From Halomonas sp. (GTDB taxonomy: Bacteria > Pseudomonadota > Gammaproteobacteria > Pseudomonadales > Halomonadaceae), in contig NZ_JAKDUR010000002.1 in assembly GCF_030457605.1 (NCBI RefSeq), positions 62,001-126,000 on the forward strand: a DNA stretch of 64,000 nucleotides. Direction: 5' to 3'. A program made the translations under genes and the position numbers. Position 1 is the first letter of the stretch, and each line of letters starts with the position of its first letter. The notes beneath the pieces were generated by a model. It ran no database searches and was not told the DNA's origin. It was given only the letters and a program-made list of their open reading frames with translations. This document shows, one piece after another, positions 20,818 through 30,084 of the stretch.

Positions 20818-21755
20818 GCGAGCCTCAGTTTTCGCGCCATTTGATGACGCTGGTCTATAGTGCCGCCTCTCTCCTGATGGCCGGCTATGCCGCTTGGCGC
20901 TACGCCACGGGCGACTATGTCACTCTGTTTACTCCGTTGTTCATGGTGCTGGTGCTAGTCGCCGCTCTGCTGCTGCATCTATTTCGCTCCCCCTCGCCAT
21001 ACCTTCCACGCATGATCCTGCTGGTGGCCACCTACCTGACGATGCTGGCTGCCATCTGGCAGCCACCGGAGGTTTCACTGGTGTGGCTGGGCCTGCCGCT
21101 AGCGGCTACCTTTCTGCTCCTTCCCTTGTGGAGCGCGTTGATCATTAACGTTCTGCTGGCGCCGCTATGGTGGATCACGCCCTTGCACAGCGCACCGCCC
21201 AGCTGGGTAATGGGTTTTTTCGCCACCGCGCTGCTGCTCGCACTGCCGCGCTGGGAGCAGGCGCGACGTCAGGCGTTACTGCGCGCGACCGACTCCCACG
21301 ACAGTGAGTGCAGCGCCTGTCACATTGATGCCCTGCATGAGCGCCTGCAAAGCGAGTACCAGCGTGCCACCGTGCTCAATCGTCAGCTGGCCGTGCTGGT
21401 TATCCACCTGCCACAGCTGGACATGGCCGGCGAGCAGTTCGGTCATCGCGCCCAGCTCGCCCTGCTGGACGCCCTGTGCCAGGAGGTCGGGCAGCAATGC
21501 CGGGATTACGATGTCCTGGGGCGAGCCACGGCCGCCACGTTCTGGCTGGTGCTGCCCACCACCAGCGAAAGCGGCGCGCTGCTGGTGCGCGAGCGCCTGA
21601 CACGCGCGTTATCCCGCCATGTTCTGGTCGAAACCGGGCAGATAGAAGCGCGTATTGCCGCGTCCCTACCGCGACAAGGCGAAGATATCGAGGCCTTTAT
21701 TGATCGCCTTGAAGCACGCGCCAAAGCGCTTGCCGCTCCGCAGGAGGCAGCCTGA
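20814..21755 (+). CDS. Multipass membrane protein with degenerate GGDEF domain (TTG start overlapping upstream stop)
   Basis: TM segments, then LAVLVIHLPQL...QFGHRAQLALLDALCQEVGQQCRDYDVLGRATAATFWLVLPTTSESGALLVRERL. Confidence 0.7.
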   Translation: MSEPQFSRHLMTLVYSAASLLMAGYAAWRYATGDYVTLFTPLFMVLVLVAALLLHLFRSPSPYLPRMILLVATYLTMLAAIWQPPEVSLVWLGLPLAATFLLLPLWSALIINVLLAPLWWITPLHSAPPSWVMGFFATALLLALPRWEQARRQALLRATDSHDSECSACHIDALHERLQSEYQRATVLNRQLAVLVIHLPQLDMAGEQFGHRAQLALLDALCQEVGQQCRDYDVLGRATAATFWLVLPTTSESGALLVRERLTRALSRHVLVETGQIEARIAASLPRQGEDIEAFIDRLEARAKALAAPQEAA

Positions 21756-21769
21756 GCCTTGCAAGCGGC

Positions 21770-22393
21770 TTACCCCAGCGCCAGCCACAGTCCCACGCCC
21801 ACCATCAACGTGCCGGAAATACGGTTCATTAACCGCACCCCGGCTCCCCGGGCCAGCAGCCGGCGCAATGTCTTCCCGCCGGTGGTATAGATCATCAGGC
21901 TGGTAAATTCGATAACGACAATCACCGCCACCAGACTTCCCAGTTGGGGGGCCAGCGCACGGGCATCATCCAGAAACGGCGGCAGCAACACCATGAAAAA
22001 TGCCCAGCCCTTGGGGTTGGCAATGGCGGTTACAAACCCTTGCATGAACAGTTGGCCGCGCGAAGCCGATTCGCCCTGCTCGACGCCCTCGGGGATGGCC
22101 ATGCGACCACGCGAACGCCACATCATCACGCCCAGATACACCAGGTACGCCCCGCCCAGCCATTTGAACAACACAAACACTTCGGGACTTTTCAGCATCA
22201 GTGCGGCAACACCGGCTCCGGCTGCCACAGCCACCAGTCCCACACCCAGCAGTTCGCCCGCCATCATCCATAGCGTACGCTTCACGCCCTGGGTCATGCC
22301 CAGCACCATGGCAAGGGTCATGCACATGCCCGGCGTCAGCGATACCAGTAGAAACATGGGCGCAAACACCGAAAGCGTCGCGACAGAAAGCAT
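21770..22393 (-). CDS. LysE family exporter
   Basis: LTPGMCMTLAMVLGMTQGVKRTLWMMAGELLG, GGAYLVYLGVMMWRS, NPKGWAFFM. Confidence 0.93.
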   Translation of the reverse strand: MLSVATLSVFAPMFLLVSLTPGMCMTLAMVLGMTQGVKRTLWMMAGELLGVGLVAVAAGAGVAALMLKSPEVFVLFKWLGGAYLVYLGVMMWRSRGRMAIPEGVEQGESASRGQLFMQGFVTAIANPKGWAFFMVLLPPFLDDARALAPQLGSLVAVIVVIEFTSLMIYTTGGKTLRRLLARGAGVRLMNRISGTLMVGVGLWLALG

Positions 22394-22406
22394 GGTGCGC
22401 TCCTTT

Positions 22407-22451
22407 ATATGGCTGAGAGGGTCATGAATAAGGTGATCATGAATGAGATGG
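22407..22451 (-). repeat. Degenerate 15-nt tandem repeat (2 clear units plus 1 weaker) upstream of the lysE-type start, overlapping ubiX stop
   Basis: atatggctgagaggg / tcatgaataaggtga / tcatgaatgagatgg; units 2 and 3 match at 12/15. Confidence 0.5.
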
Positions 22452-23072
22452 CGACGCCCCCCCTTCGCCCCAGCGCGGCATCAGTGTGTGCTCAATACCC
22501 AGCTGGTTGAGAATCCGCGCGACGATAAAGTCGATCAGGTCGTCGATCGACGCGGGGCGGTGATAAAACCCCGGTGCGGCCGGAAGGATCACCACGCCCA
22601 GGCGGCTGAGTGTGAGCATGTGTTCCAGATGAATAGGCGAAAACGGGCTTTCCCGTGGCACCATGACAAGCCGACGACGCTCCTTGATGGCGACATCCGC
22701 CGCGCGCTCGATCAGGTTGTTGCTGGCACCGGTCGCCACTGCCGACAGCGTGCCGGTGGAACACGGGCAGATCACCATGGCTGACGGCGCGCCGGAGCCC
22801 GAGGCCACCGGCGCCATCCAGTCCTCCCGGCCGAAGCAGCGGATCTGGCCGTCAACCGCACCGCTGCGTGCCGTGAGCGCATCGCGCAACCGCCCGGGGG
22901 CGGCGGGCAGCGTTTCATCGGTTTCAGTGGCGATGACCATGTGCGCGGCCTTGGATACCATCACCCAGACCTCATGGCCGGCATCCACCAGCACGTCGAT
23001 CAGGCGCAGCGCGTACTGCGCGCCGGACGCTCCTGTCAGTGCCACGGTGACCGGCGGTTTGAACGTCGTCAT
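22437..23072 (-). CDS. ubiX: Flavin prenyltransferase UbiX
   Basis: VALTGASGAQYALRLID, PCSTGTLSAVATGASNNLIERAADVAIKERRRLVMVPRESPFS. Confidence 0.97.
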   Translation of the reverse strand: MTTFKPPVTVALTGASGAQYALRLIDVLVDAGHEVWVMVSKAAHMVIATETDETLPAAPGRLRDALTARSGAVDGQIRCFGREDWMAPVASGSGAPSAMVICPCSTGTLSAVATGASNNLIERAADVAIKERRRLVMVPRESPFSPIHLEHMLTLSRLGVVILPAAPGFYHRPASIDDLIDFIVARILNQLGIEHTLMPRWGEGGASPSHS

Positions 23073-23078
23073 GGTCGA

Positions 23079-24467
23079 TTACTCCTGATGCGCCGTTTCA
23101 AGCGCTGCCAGCAGGCGCTCATGAATACCGCCAAAGCCACCGTTGGACATCACCACAATACGGTCTGCAGGTGACGCTTTGTTGACCACGGCCGCTACCA
23201 GCGCATCGATATCGTGATGCAGACTGGCGCGTTCGCCCTGAGGGGCAATCAGCTCGCCCAGCGACCAGTCCAGACCCGGCGGCTGATACCAGAAGGCGTG
23301 GTCGGCATCGGTCACGCTGTCGTTCAGCCGGGCCTTGAGCGCGCCCTGGCGCATGGTATTGGAGCGCGGCTCGATCACCGCCAACAGCCGACCGCTGGCC
23401 GTTGAGGCGCGCAGGCCGGCAAGGGTCGCGGCAATCGCCGTGGGGTGGTGGGCAAAGTCGTCGATCACTTGAATGCCGGCCACCTCGCCGCGCACCTCCT
23501 GACGCCTTCGGGGGCTTTCAAAGCGCGCCAGCGCCGCGCAGCCCCGGGCCAGATCCACTCCACAGGCATGCGCCGCCGCCAGTGCCGCCACGGCGTTACA
23601 GGCGTTGTATTCGCCGGTCAGCGACCATTCCACCACGGCGTCGTCGCCGCCCTCCACCGCGTGAACCACGCCAAAGCGGCTGGCATCGGCATGTTCAAGA
23701 GTCAGCTGCCACTCACCGCTACCGCTGCCGAACCGCGCCACCGGCGTCCAGGCGCCCTGCTCAAGCACGCGTTCAAGAGCGGGCTGATTAGCAGCCACCA
23801 GCAGTTGCCCTTTACTCGGCACCGTTCGCACCAGATGATGAAACTGGCGCTCAATCGCCGCCAGATCGGGGAAAATATCCGCGTGGTCAAACTCCAGGTT
23901 GCCCAGCACGGCAATCTGCGGGCGATAGTGAACGAACTTCGAGCGCTTGTCGAAAAACGCCGTGTCGTATTCATCAGCCTCCACCACAAAGGGCGCATCT
24001 TCTCCGCCCAGCCGCGCCGAGACGCCGAAATTACGCGGCACGCCGCCAATCAAAAACCCGGGATTCTGCCCCGCGCTTTCCAGAAGCCAGGCAAGCATGC
24101 TGGCCGTAGTGGTCTTGCCGTGGGTGCCGGCTATGGCAATCACCTTTCTGCCCGTCAGCACATACTCGCACAGCCACTGGGCGCCGGAGGTATACGACAA
24201 GCCGCTGTTCAGCAGTGCCTCGACTTCCGGATTCCCCCGGGAGAGCGCGTTACCCACCACCACCAGGTCCGGTGCCGCACCGGAGGCATCGTGCAGGTTT
24301 TCAGCGCCAAAACCTTCCTGCAGGGCAATGCCGGCGTCCGCCAGCTGGGTACTCATCGGCGGGTAAACATTGGCATCCGAACCACTGACCCGGTGGCCAA
24401 GCTCGCGCGCCAGCAGCGCCAGGCTGCCCATAAAAGTGCCGCAAATCCCGATAATATGCAGATGCAT
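23079..24467 (-). CDS. mpl: UDP-N-acetylmuramate:L-alanyl-gamma-D-glutamyl-meso-diaminopimelate ligase
   Basis: MHLHIIGICGTFMGSLALLARELGHRVSGSDANVYPPMS, AGTHGKTTTASMLAWLLE; downstream start chosen by homology-like N-terminus. Confidence 0.96.
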   Translation of the reverse strand: MHLHIIGICGTFMGSLALLARELGHRVSGSDANVYPPMSTQLADAGIALQEGFGAENLHDASGAAPDLVVVGNALSRGNPEVEALLNSGLSYTSGAQWLCEYVLTGRKVIAIAGTHGKTTTASMLAWLLESAGQNPGFLIGGVPRNFGVSARLGGEDAPFVVEADEYDTAFFDKRSKFVHYRPQIAVLGNLEFDHADIFPDLAAIERQFHHLVRTVPSKGQLLVAANQPALERVLEQGAWTPVARFGSGSGEWQLTLEHADASRFGVVHAVEGGDDAVVEWSLTGEYNACNAVAALAAAHACGVDLARGCAALARFESPRRRQEVRGEVAGIQVIDDFAHHPTAIAATLAGLRASTASGRLLAVIEPRSNTMRQGALKARLNDSVTDADHAFWYQPPGLDWSLGELIAPQGERASLHHDIDALVAAVVNKASPADRIVVMSNGGFGGIHERLLAALETAHQE

Positions 24468-24523
24468 GGCCGTAACGCCCCTTAACGATGCTCTCGGCAA
24501 CGAATTTATTGAAAAAACACATG

Positions 24524-24583
24524 CCTCAAGAATACATACCTCGAGAACAGATCCATTGAGAACCAATCGATTGAGCACAATGC
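24524..24583 (-). repeat. Degenerate 15-nt tandem repeat (4 units) upstream of mpl
   Basis: cctcaagaatacata / cctcgagaacagatc / cattgagaaccaatc / gattgagcacaatgc; adjacent units match at 10-11/15. Confidence 0.65.
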
Positions 24584-24729
24584 TCAATACGTGCGTTCCA
24601 AGACACACACGAAAAACGACCGGAAAGCCTAGCACGCCGCCCGGCATAGCTCACGGCCGATGTGACAAACGTCGTAGCTTGCTGCACGATGGCCGGCAAT
24701 TATATAACCCCCGCTATCAAGGAAGCTTC

Positions 24730-25122
24730 ATGCGCGTACTTATTCGCTATTTTTTCCGCGGCGTACGTCTCGTACTCACGCCGGTCATGATTATTTCCGA
24801 AAAACTCTCTACGCCCAACGCCGTGGAGCGCTCTGACGCCGAGCAGGCCGACGTTGACAAGGCCTGTGAAAAACTCGCGCTGTACCAGTTTCGTACCTGC
24901 CCGTTCTGCATCAAGGTACGCAAGGAAATCGCCCGGCTGGGCCTGAAGGTCGAGCGCCGCGACGCCCAGCTTGACCCCGTTCACAAAAAAGCCCTGCAGG
25001 AAGGCGGCGGACGGGTCAAAGTGCCATGCCTGCGGATTGAAAACGACACCGGCAACGTCGAGTGGCTGTATGAATCCGACGATATCAACGCCTATTTACA
25101 CCGTCGTTTCGGTACCGCCTGA
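24730..25122 (+). CDS. Glutaredoxin-like protein
   Basis: YQFRTCPFCIKVRKEIARLGL, GGGRVKVPCLRIE, WLYESDDINAYL. Confidence 0.93.
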   Translation: MRVLIRYFFRGVRLVLTPVMIISEKLSTPNAVERSDAEQADVDKACEKLALYQFRTCPFCIKVRKEIARLGLKVERRDAQLDPVHKKALQEGGGRVKVPCLRIENDTGNVEWLYESDDINAYLHRRFGTA

Positions 25123-25326
25123 GCCTCGGCATCACGGCAAGCAGGCCCGCGTGCGGCGTTTCGGCCGCACGGTCATTCAGTGGATGAATATCCCCAGTCA
25201 TTATTTCGATTGTGTAGCACAACGTTAACTCACTATGTTGTGAGTAAGCCGTTTTTTGTCAGCCAGACCATGTTGGCGATAAACCGTGGCTACCAACAAA
25301 CAATAATCATCGGGATATAGACCACC

Positions 25327-26931
25327 ATGACTGCGACTCGCACGCCTACCCTTAAAAAAACGCTACTCGCTTCTGCCATTGCCGCCACGCTTGCCGGCGG
25401 TGCGCTGGTTTCAACCGCCGCACAGGCCGAAAACACCCTGCGCATGGCCTACGACGCCGACCCGGTATCGCTGGATATTCACGAACAGCTTTCCGGCGGC
25501 ATCATGCAGTTGTCGCACCTGATCTATGATCCGCTGGTGCGCTGGGATCAGTCGCTGAACTTCGAGCCGCGCCTGGCCACCGACTGGGAGCAGGTCGACG
25601 ACACCACCATGCGCATGACGCTGCGCGACGGCGTAACGTTCACCAGCGGCAACGCGTTCACCGCCAAGGACGTGGTCTGGACCATCGAGCGCTTGAAGCG
25701 CAGCCCCGACTTCAAGGCGATTTTCGCGCCGATTGAAAGCGCCACCGCGGTAGACGAGCACACCGTCGAGATCAACACCGTCAAGCCCTACCCGCTGCTG
25801 CTGAACCTGGCCACCTACATCTTCCCGATGGACAGCGAGTTCTACTCGGGTGAAGCCCCCGACGGCGACCCGAAAGACGAAATCGTCAAAAACGGCAACT
25901 CCTACGCCTCGACCCACGTATCCGGCACCGGCCCGTTCACCGTGGTCGAGCGCCAGCAGGGCGTGCGCACCGAGTTTGCCCGCAACCCCGACTACTGGGA
26001 TGAAGACTCCCCGGGCAACGTCGACACTCTGGTGCTGACGCCGATCAGCGAAAACGCCACCCGGGTTGCCGCCCTGCTCTCGGGCGACGTGGACTTCATC
26101 GCCCCGGTGCCGCCCAACGATCTGGAACGCGTGCGTGAAAGCGACGATGCCAAGCTGGTCACCATGTCCGGCACCCGCATCATCATGCTGCACATGAACC
26201 AGAAGCGCGTCGAAGCCTTTGAAGACCCCCGTGTGCGCAAGGCCTTTGCCTACGCGGTGAATCAGGAAGGCATCGCCGATCGCCTGATGAAAGGTTTCGC
26301 CACGCCGGCCGCACAGATGTCACCGGAAGGTTATGTGGGTCACGTGGACTCGCTCACGCCGCGCTACGACGTTGAAAAAGCCAAACAGCTGATGGAAGAA
26401 GCGGGCTACGCCGACGGCTTTGACATCACCATGATGGCGCCCAACAACCGCTACGTGAACGACGCCAAGATTGCCCAGGCCGTGGCGGCCATGCTCGCGC
26501 GGATCAACGTCGACGTGGATTTGAAGACCCTGCCCAAGGCCCAGTACTGGGGCGAGTTTGACGACCGCGCGGCGGACATGATGCTGATTGGCTGGCATGC
26601 CGACACCGAAGACAGCGCCAACTTCCACGAATACCTCACCGCCTGCCCGGACGCTGACACCGGTGCCGGCCAGTACAACGCCGGCAACTACTGCAACCCC
26701 GAGCTCGACAAGCTGGTGATGGAAGCCAACCAGGAAATCGATCTGGAGAAGCGCGCCGAGATGCTTCAGCAGGTTGAGCAAACGCTTTATGACGATGCTG
26801 CCTTCGTACCGCTGCACTGGCAGGATCTGGCGTGGGCATCGGCTACCAACGCCGAAATCGAGCCGGTGGTCAACGTAATGAACTTCCCGTATCTGGGCGA
26901 TTTGGTTATCGACGCTGACAACGCCGAATAA
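25327..26931 (+). CDS. Peptide ABC transporter substrate-binding protein (family 5)
   Basis: Signal peptide, SBP_bac_5 style: YDPLVRWDQSLNFEPRLATDWEQVDDTTMRMTLRDGVTFTSG. Confidence 0.94.
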   Translation: MTATRTPTLKKTLLASAIAATLAGGALVSTAAQAENTLRMAYDADPVSLDIHEQLSGGIMQLSHLIYDPLVRWDQSLNFEPRLATDWEQVDDTTMRMTLRDGVTFTSGNAFTAKDVVWTIERLKRSPDFKAIFAPIESATAVDEHTVEINTVKPYPLLLNLATYIFPMDSEFYSGEAPDGDPKDEIVKNGNSYASTHVSGTGPFTVVERQQGVRTEFARNPDYWDEDSPGNVDTLVLTPISENATRVAALLSGDVDFIAPVPPNDLERVRESDDAKLVTMSGTRIIMLHMNQKRVEAFEDPRVRKAFAYAVNQEGIADRLMKGFATPAAQMSPEGYVGHVDSLTPRYDVEKAKQLMEEAGYADGFDITMMAPNNRYVNDAKIAQAVAAMLARINVDVDLKTLPKAQYWGEFDDRAADMMLIGWHADTEDSANFHEYLTACPDADTGAGQYNAGNYCNPELDKLVMEANQEIDLEKRAEMLQQVEQTLYDDAAFVPLHWQDLAWASATNAEIEPVVNVMNFPYLGDLVIDADNAE

Positions 26932-27026
26932 CCTCTGATCCACGCGCGATAATCGCTTTACTTGCCGTTTAACGACGCGCCCCACGGGCGCGTCGCTTCC
27001 CTGTTGCTGCCACAGGATACTTCCCC

Positions 27027-28073
27027 ATGATCGCTTTTTTGATCAAGCGTCTGTTTCACGCGCTGCTGGTGATGTTTGTCATCAGCGTGATCGCCTTCGC
27101 CATACAGGATAATCTCGGCGACCCGATTCAGCAGATGGTGGGTCAGTCGGTGCCGGAAAGCGAACGCGCCGAACTGCGCGAAGAGCTGGGGCTGAATGAT
27201 CCGATGCTGACCCAGTATCTGCGCTTTGCCCGCAACGCCATGCGCTTTGATTTCGGCTACTCCTATGTGTTCAACCAGCCCACCACCTCGGTCATCGCGC
27301 GCCACCTGCCGGCCACGCTCGAGCTGGTCGCGGCCTCCACGTTCCTGATCATCGCGCTGTCGATTCCCATCGGCGTGTACAGCGCCATCAAGCCACGCGC
27401 CTGGCTGACGCGCTTCTTCATGAGCGTGTCCATCGTCGGCATCTCGATCCCGGTGTTTCTTACTGCCATCGTGCTGATCCAGCTGTTTGCCATCGGCGTT
27501 AGCTTCTCACCCTTCCCCGCAGAAACCGGCTGGGGCGCGTGGCTCAATGACGTACTCTCAACCGAAGGCGGCATGCCGGCCTATGGCCGCGGCGACCCGG
27601 TTCACTTATTCGGCACCTGGGACACCAACTTCGCAAGCCTTGAAGGGCTGACGTATCTGGTGCTGCCGGCGATCTCGCTGGCGTCGATCATGCTGCCGCT
27701 GTTTATCCGCCTGATCCGCGCGGAAATGCTTGAGGTATTGCAGTCCGAATACGTCAAGTTTGCTCGCGCCAAGGGCATTTCCATGCGCCGCGTGTATTTT
27801 CTGCATGCGTTGAAAAACACCATGCTGCCGGTGATCACCGTCGGCGGGGTGCAGATCGGTACGCTGGTGGCCTACACCATTCTCACCGAGACAGTGTTTC
27901 AGTGGCCCGGCATGGGGCTGATGTTCCTCAACGCCATCGAGCGCTCCGACATTCCTCTGATCGTCACCTATCTGATGATCGTGGGGCTGATCTTTGTGAT
28001 CACCAACACTCTGGTAGACCTGATCTACGGTCTGGTTAACCCCACCGTCAAACTGACAGGAAAACCCGCATGA
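27027..28073 (+). CDS. Peptide ABC transporter permease (DppB-like)
   Basis: ARAKGISMRRVYFLHALKNTMLPVITVGGVQIGTLVAYTILTETVFQWPGMG. Confidence 0.95.
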   Translation: MIAFLIKRLFHALLVMFVISVIAFAIQDNLGDPIQQMVGQSVPESERAELREELGLNDPMLTQYLRFARNAMRFDFGYSYVFNQPTTSVIARHLPATLELVAASTFLIIALSIPIGVYSAIKPRAWLTRFFMSVSIVGISIPVFLTAIVLIQLFAIGVSFSPFPAETGWGAWLNDVLSTEGGMPAYGRGDPVHLFGTWDTNFASLEGLTYLVLPAISLASIMLPLFIRLIRAEMLEVLQSEYVKFARAKGISMRRVYFLHALKNTMLPVITVGGVQIGTLVAYTILTETVFQWPGMGLMFLNAIERSDIPLIVTYLMIVGLIFVITNTLVDLIYGLVNPTVKLTGKPA

Positions 28074-29035
28074 CTGATTCGACACAAACAAGCGCCACGG
28101 CAACGGCCCCTCCGCTGCCCAGCCGTTGGGAGCGCTTTCGCGACTCTTACCTACTGTACAGCTTCAAGCGCGACATTATCGCCCAGCTGAGCCTGCTTAC
28201 GTTTATCGCGCTGGTGGCCATTGCCGTACTCGCACCATGGCTTTCACCCATGAACCCTTACGACCTGGCGCAGATCAATATTCTCGCCTCGGAACTGCCG
28301 CCCTTCTGGGTGGACGGCAGCGACCCGGCCTACCTGCTGGGCACCGATGCCCAGGGCCGGGATATGCTCTCGACCATCCTTTATGGCGCACGCGTTTCGC
28401 TGATTATCGGCTTTGGTGCCGTGGCGCTGCAGGCCATTATCGGGGTCAGTTTCGGCCTTTTGGCCGGCTATCTGGGCGGGCGCGTTGATGCCTTCCTCAT
28501 GCGCCTGGCGGATATCCAGCTGTCGTTTTCCACGCTGATGGTGGCGATTATCGTCGGCGCACTGGTCAAGGCCATTTTCGGCGGTGCGATGTTCAGTACC
28601 TACGCCGTACCGCTGCTGGTAGTGATTATCGGCCTGGCCGAATGGCCCCAGTACGCGCGTACCGTGCGTGCCTCGGTACTGGCTGAGCGCGGCAAGGAAT
28701 ACGTCGATGCCGCCCGCGTCATGGGGCTGCGCAGCAAACGCATCATGTTCCGCCACGTGCTGCCCAATACGCTCTCGCCGATTTTTGTTATCTCGACGGT
28801 GCAGATCGCCAACGCGATCATTTCCGAAGCCGCGCTTTCATTTCTGGGGCTGGGCATGCCGGAAACTCACCCGTCGCTTGGCTCGTTGATCAAGGCCGGC
28901 TTTGACTATATCCAGTCCGGTTCCTGGTGGATCACGCTGATCCCCGGCGCGGTGCTGGTGGTACTGGTGCTGTCGATCAACCTGCTGGGCGATTGGCTGC
29001 GCGATGTCATGAACCCCCGGCTGTACAAGGGATAA
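28070..29035 (+). CDS. Peptide ABC transporter permease (DppC-like)
   Basis: LLGTDAQGRDMLSTILYGARVSL, AARVMGLRSKRIMFRHVLPNTLSPIFV. Confidence 0.95.
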   Translation: MTDSTQTSATATAPPLPSRWERFRDSYLLYSFKRDIIAQLSLLTFIALVAIAVLAPWLSPMNPYDLAQINILASELPPFWVDGSDPAYLLGTDAQGRDMLSTILYGARVSLIIGFGAVALQAIIGVSFGLLAGYLGGRVDAFLMRLADIQLSFSTLMVAIIVGALVKAIFGGAMFSTYAVPLLVVIIGLAEWPQYARTVRASVLAERGKEYVDAARVMGLRSKRIMFRHVLPNTLSPIFVISTVQIANAIISEAALSFLGLGMPETHPSLGSLIKAGFDYIQSGSWWITLIPGAVLVVLVLSINLLGDWLRDVMNPRLYKG

Positions 29036-29067
29036 CAACAACAAAGCTGAAAAAGGCTGAGGTCACC

Positions 29068-30084
29068 ATGGCACTGCTGGAAGTCAACCAACTCGATGTT
29101 CGTTTCGCCCTGCGCAAGGGCGAAGTACGCGCCCTGCGCGATATCAACTTCACCCTGGAACGCGGCGAGCGTCTGGGCATTGTCGGCGAATCCGGTGCGG
29201 GTAAGTCCGTTGCCGCGTTCGCGCTGCTGAACCTGATTGCCAAACCCGGCTTCATTGCTGGTGGCGAGGTCAATTTCGAGGGCCAAACGCTCAACACCAT
29301 GAGCGAACGCCGCCTGCGCAAGGTGCGTGGCAACCGTATCTCGATGATCTTTCAGGATCCGATGATGACGCTCAACCCGGTGCTCTCCATCGGCGAGCAA
29401 ATGGTCGAGTCGCTCAAGGCGCATCGCCGCATCAGCACCAAACGAGCCCGGGCCATTGCCCTGGACAAGCTGCAACAGGTGCAGATTCCCTCGCCGGAAA
29501 CCCGGCTGGATCAGTACCCTCACGAGCTGTCCGGCGGCATGCGCCAGCGCATCATCATCGCCATCGCCCTGCTGCTCGACCCCGACATCATTATTGCCGA
29601 CGAGCCCACTACCGCGCTTGACGTCACCATTCAGGCCGAAATCATGGCGCTTTTGCTCAACCTCTGCGAGCAGCACAACGTCGGGCTGATTCTGATCACC
29701 CATGACCTGGGCGTAGTCAGCCAGGTCACCCAGCGCATGCTGGTGATGTACGCCGGCCGGGTGATCGAACAGGGCCCTACCCGGGAAATTATCAACGATC
29801 CCCAGCACCCTTACACCCAGGGACTGATCAACGCCCTGCCACAAATGGCCACACCGGGCGAACAGCTCAACCAGATTCGCGGCAGCATGCCCTCGCTTTC
29901 CAACTTGCCAGGCGGCTGTGCGTTTCACCCGCGCTGTGATTTCATCAAGCGTGCCGATGGCCAGACGCGCCCGGCCTGTGTGGAACAGGTGCCCGGATTT
30001 GTCACGTCTGGCAACTGCCAGGTCGCCTGTCACATGGTCGCCGAAATGCAGGAAGACCGCCGTTTGAAGGAGGAAGGCCAATGA
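29068..30084 (+). CDS. Peptide ABC transporter ATP-binding protein (DppD-like)
   Basis: [45 protein letters not shown]. Confidence 0.96.
   Translation: MALLEVNQLDVRFALRKGEVRALRDINFTLERGERLGIVGESGAGKSVAAFALLNLIAKPGFIAGGEVNFEGQTLNTMSERRLRKVRGNRISMIFQDPMMTLNPVLSIGEQMVESLKAHRRISTKRARAIALDKLQQVQIPSPETRLDQYPHELSGGMRQRIIIAIALLLDPDIIIADEPTTALDVTIQAEIMALLLNLCEQHNVGLILITHDLGVVSQVTQRMLVMYAGRVIEQGPTREIINDPQHPYTQGLINALPQMATPGEQLNQIRGSMPSLSNLPGGCAFHPRCDFIKRADGQTRPACVEQVPGFVTSGNCQVACHMVAEMQEDRRLKEEGQ

Noticed and set aside
28906-30081. 391-aa - strand ORF opposite the ABC transporter ATP-binding gene
   Set aside because: Antisense of a well-recognised ABC ATPase; no own domain signature
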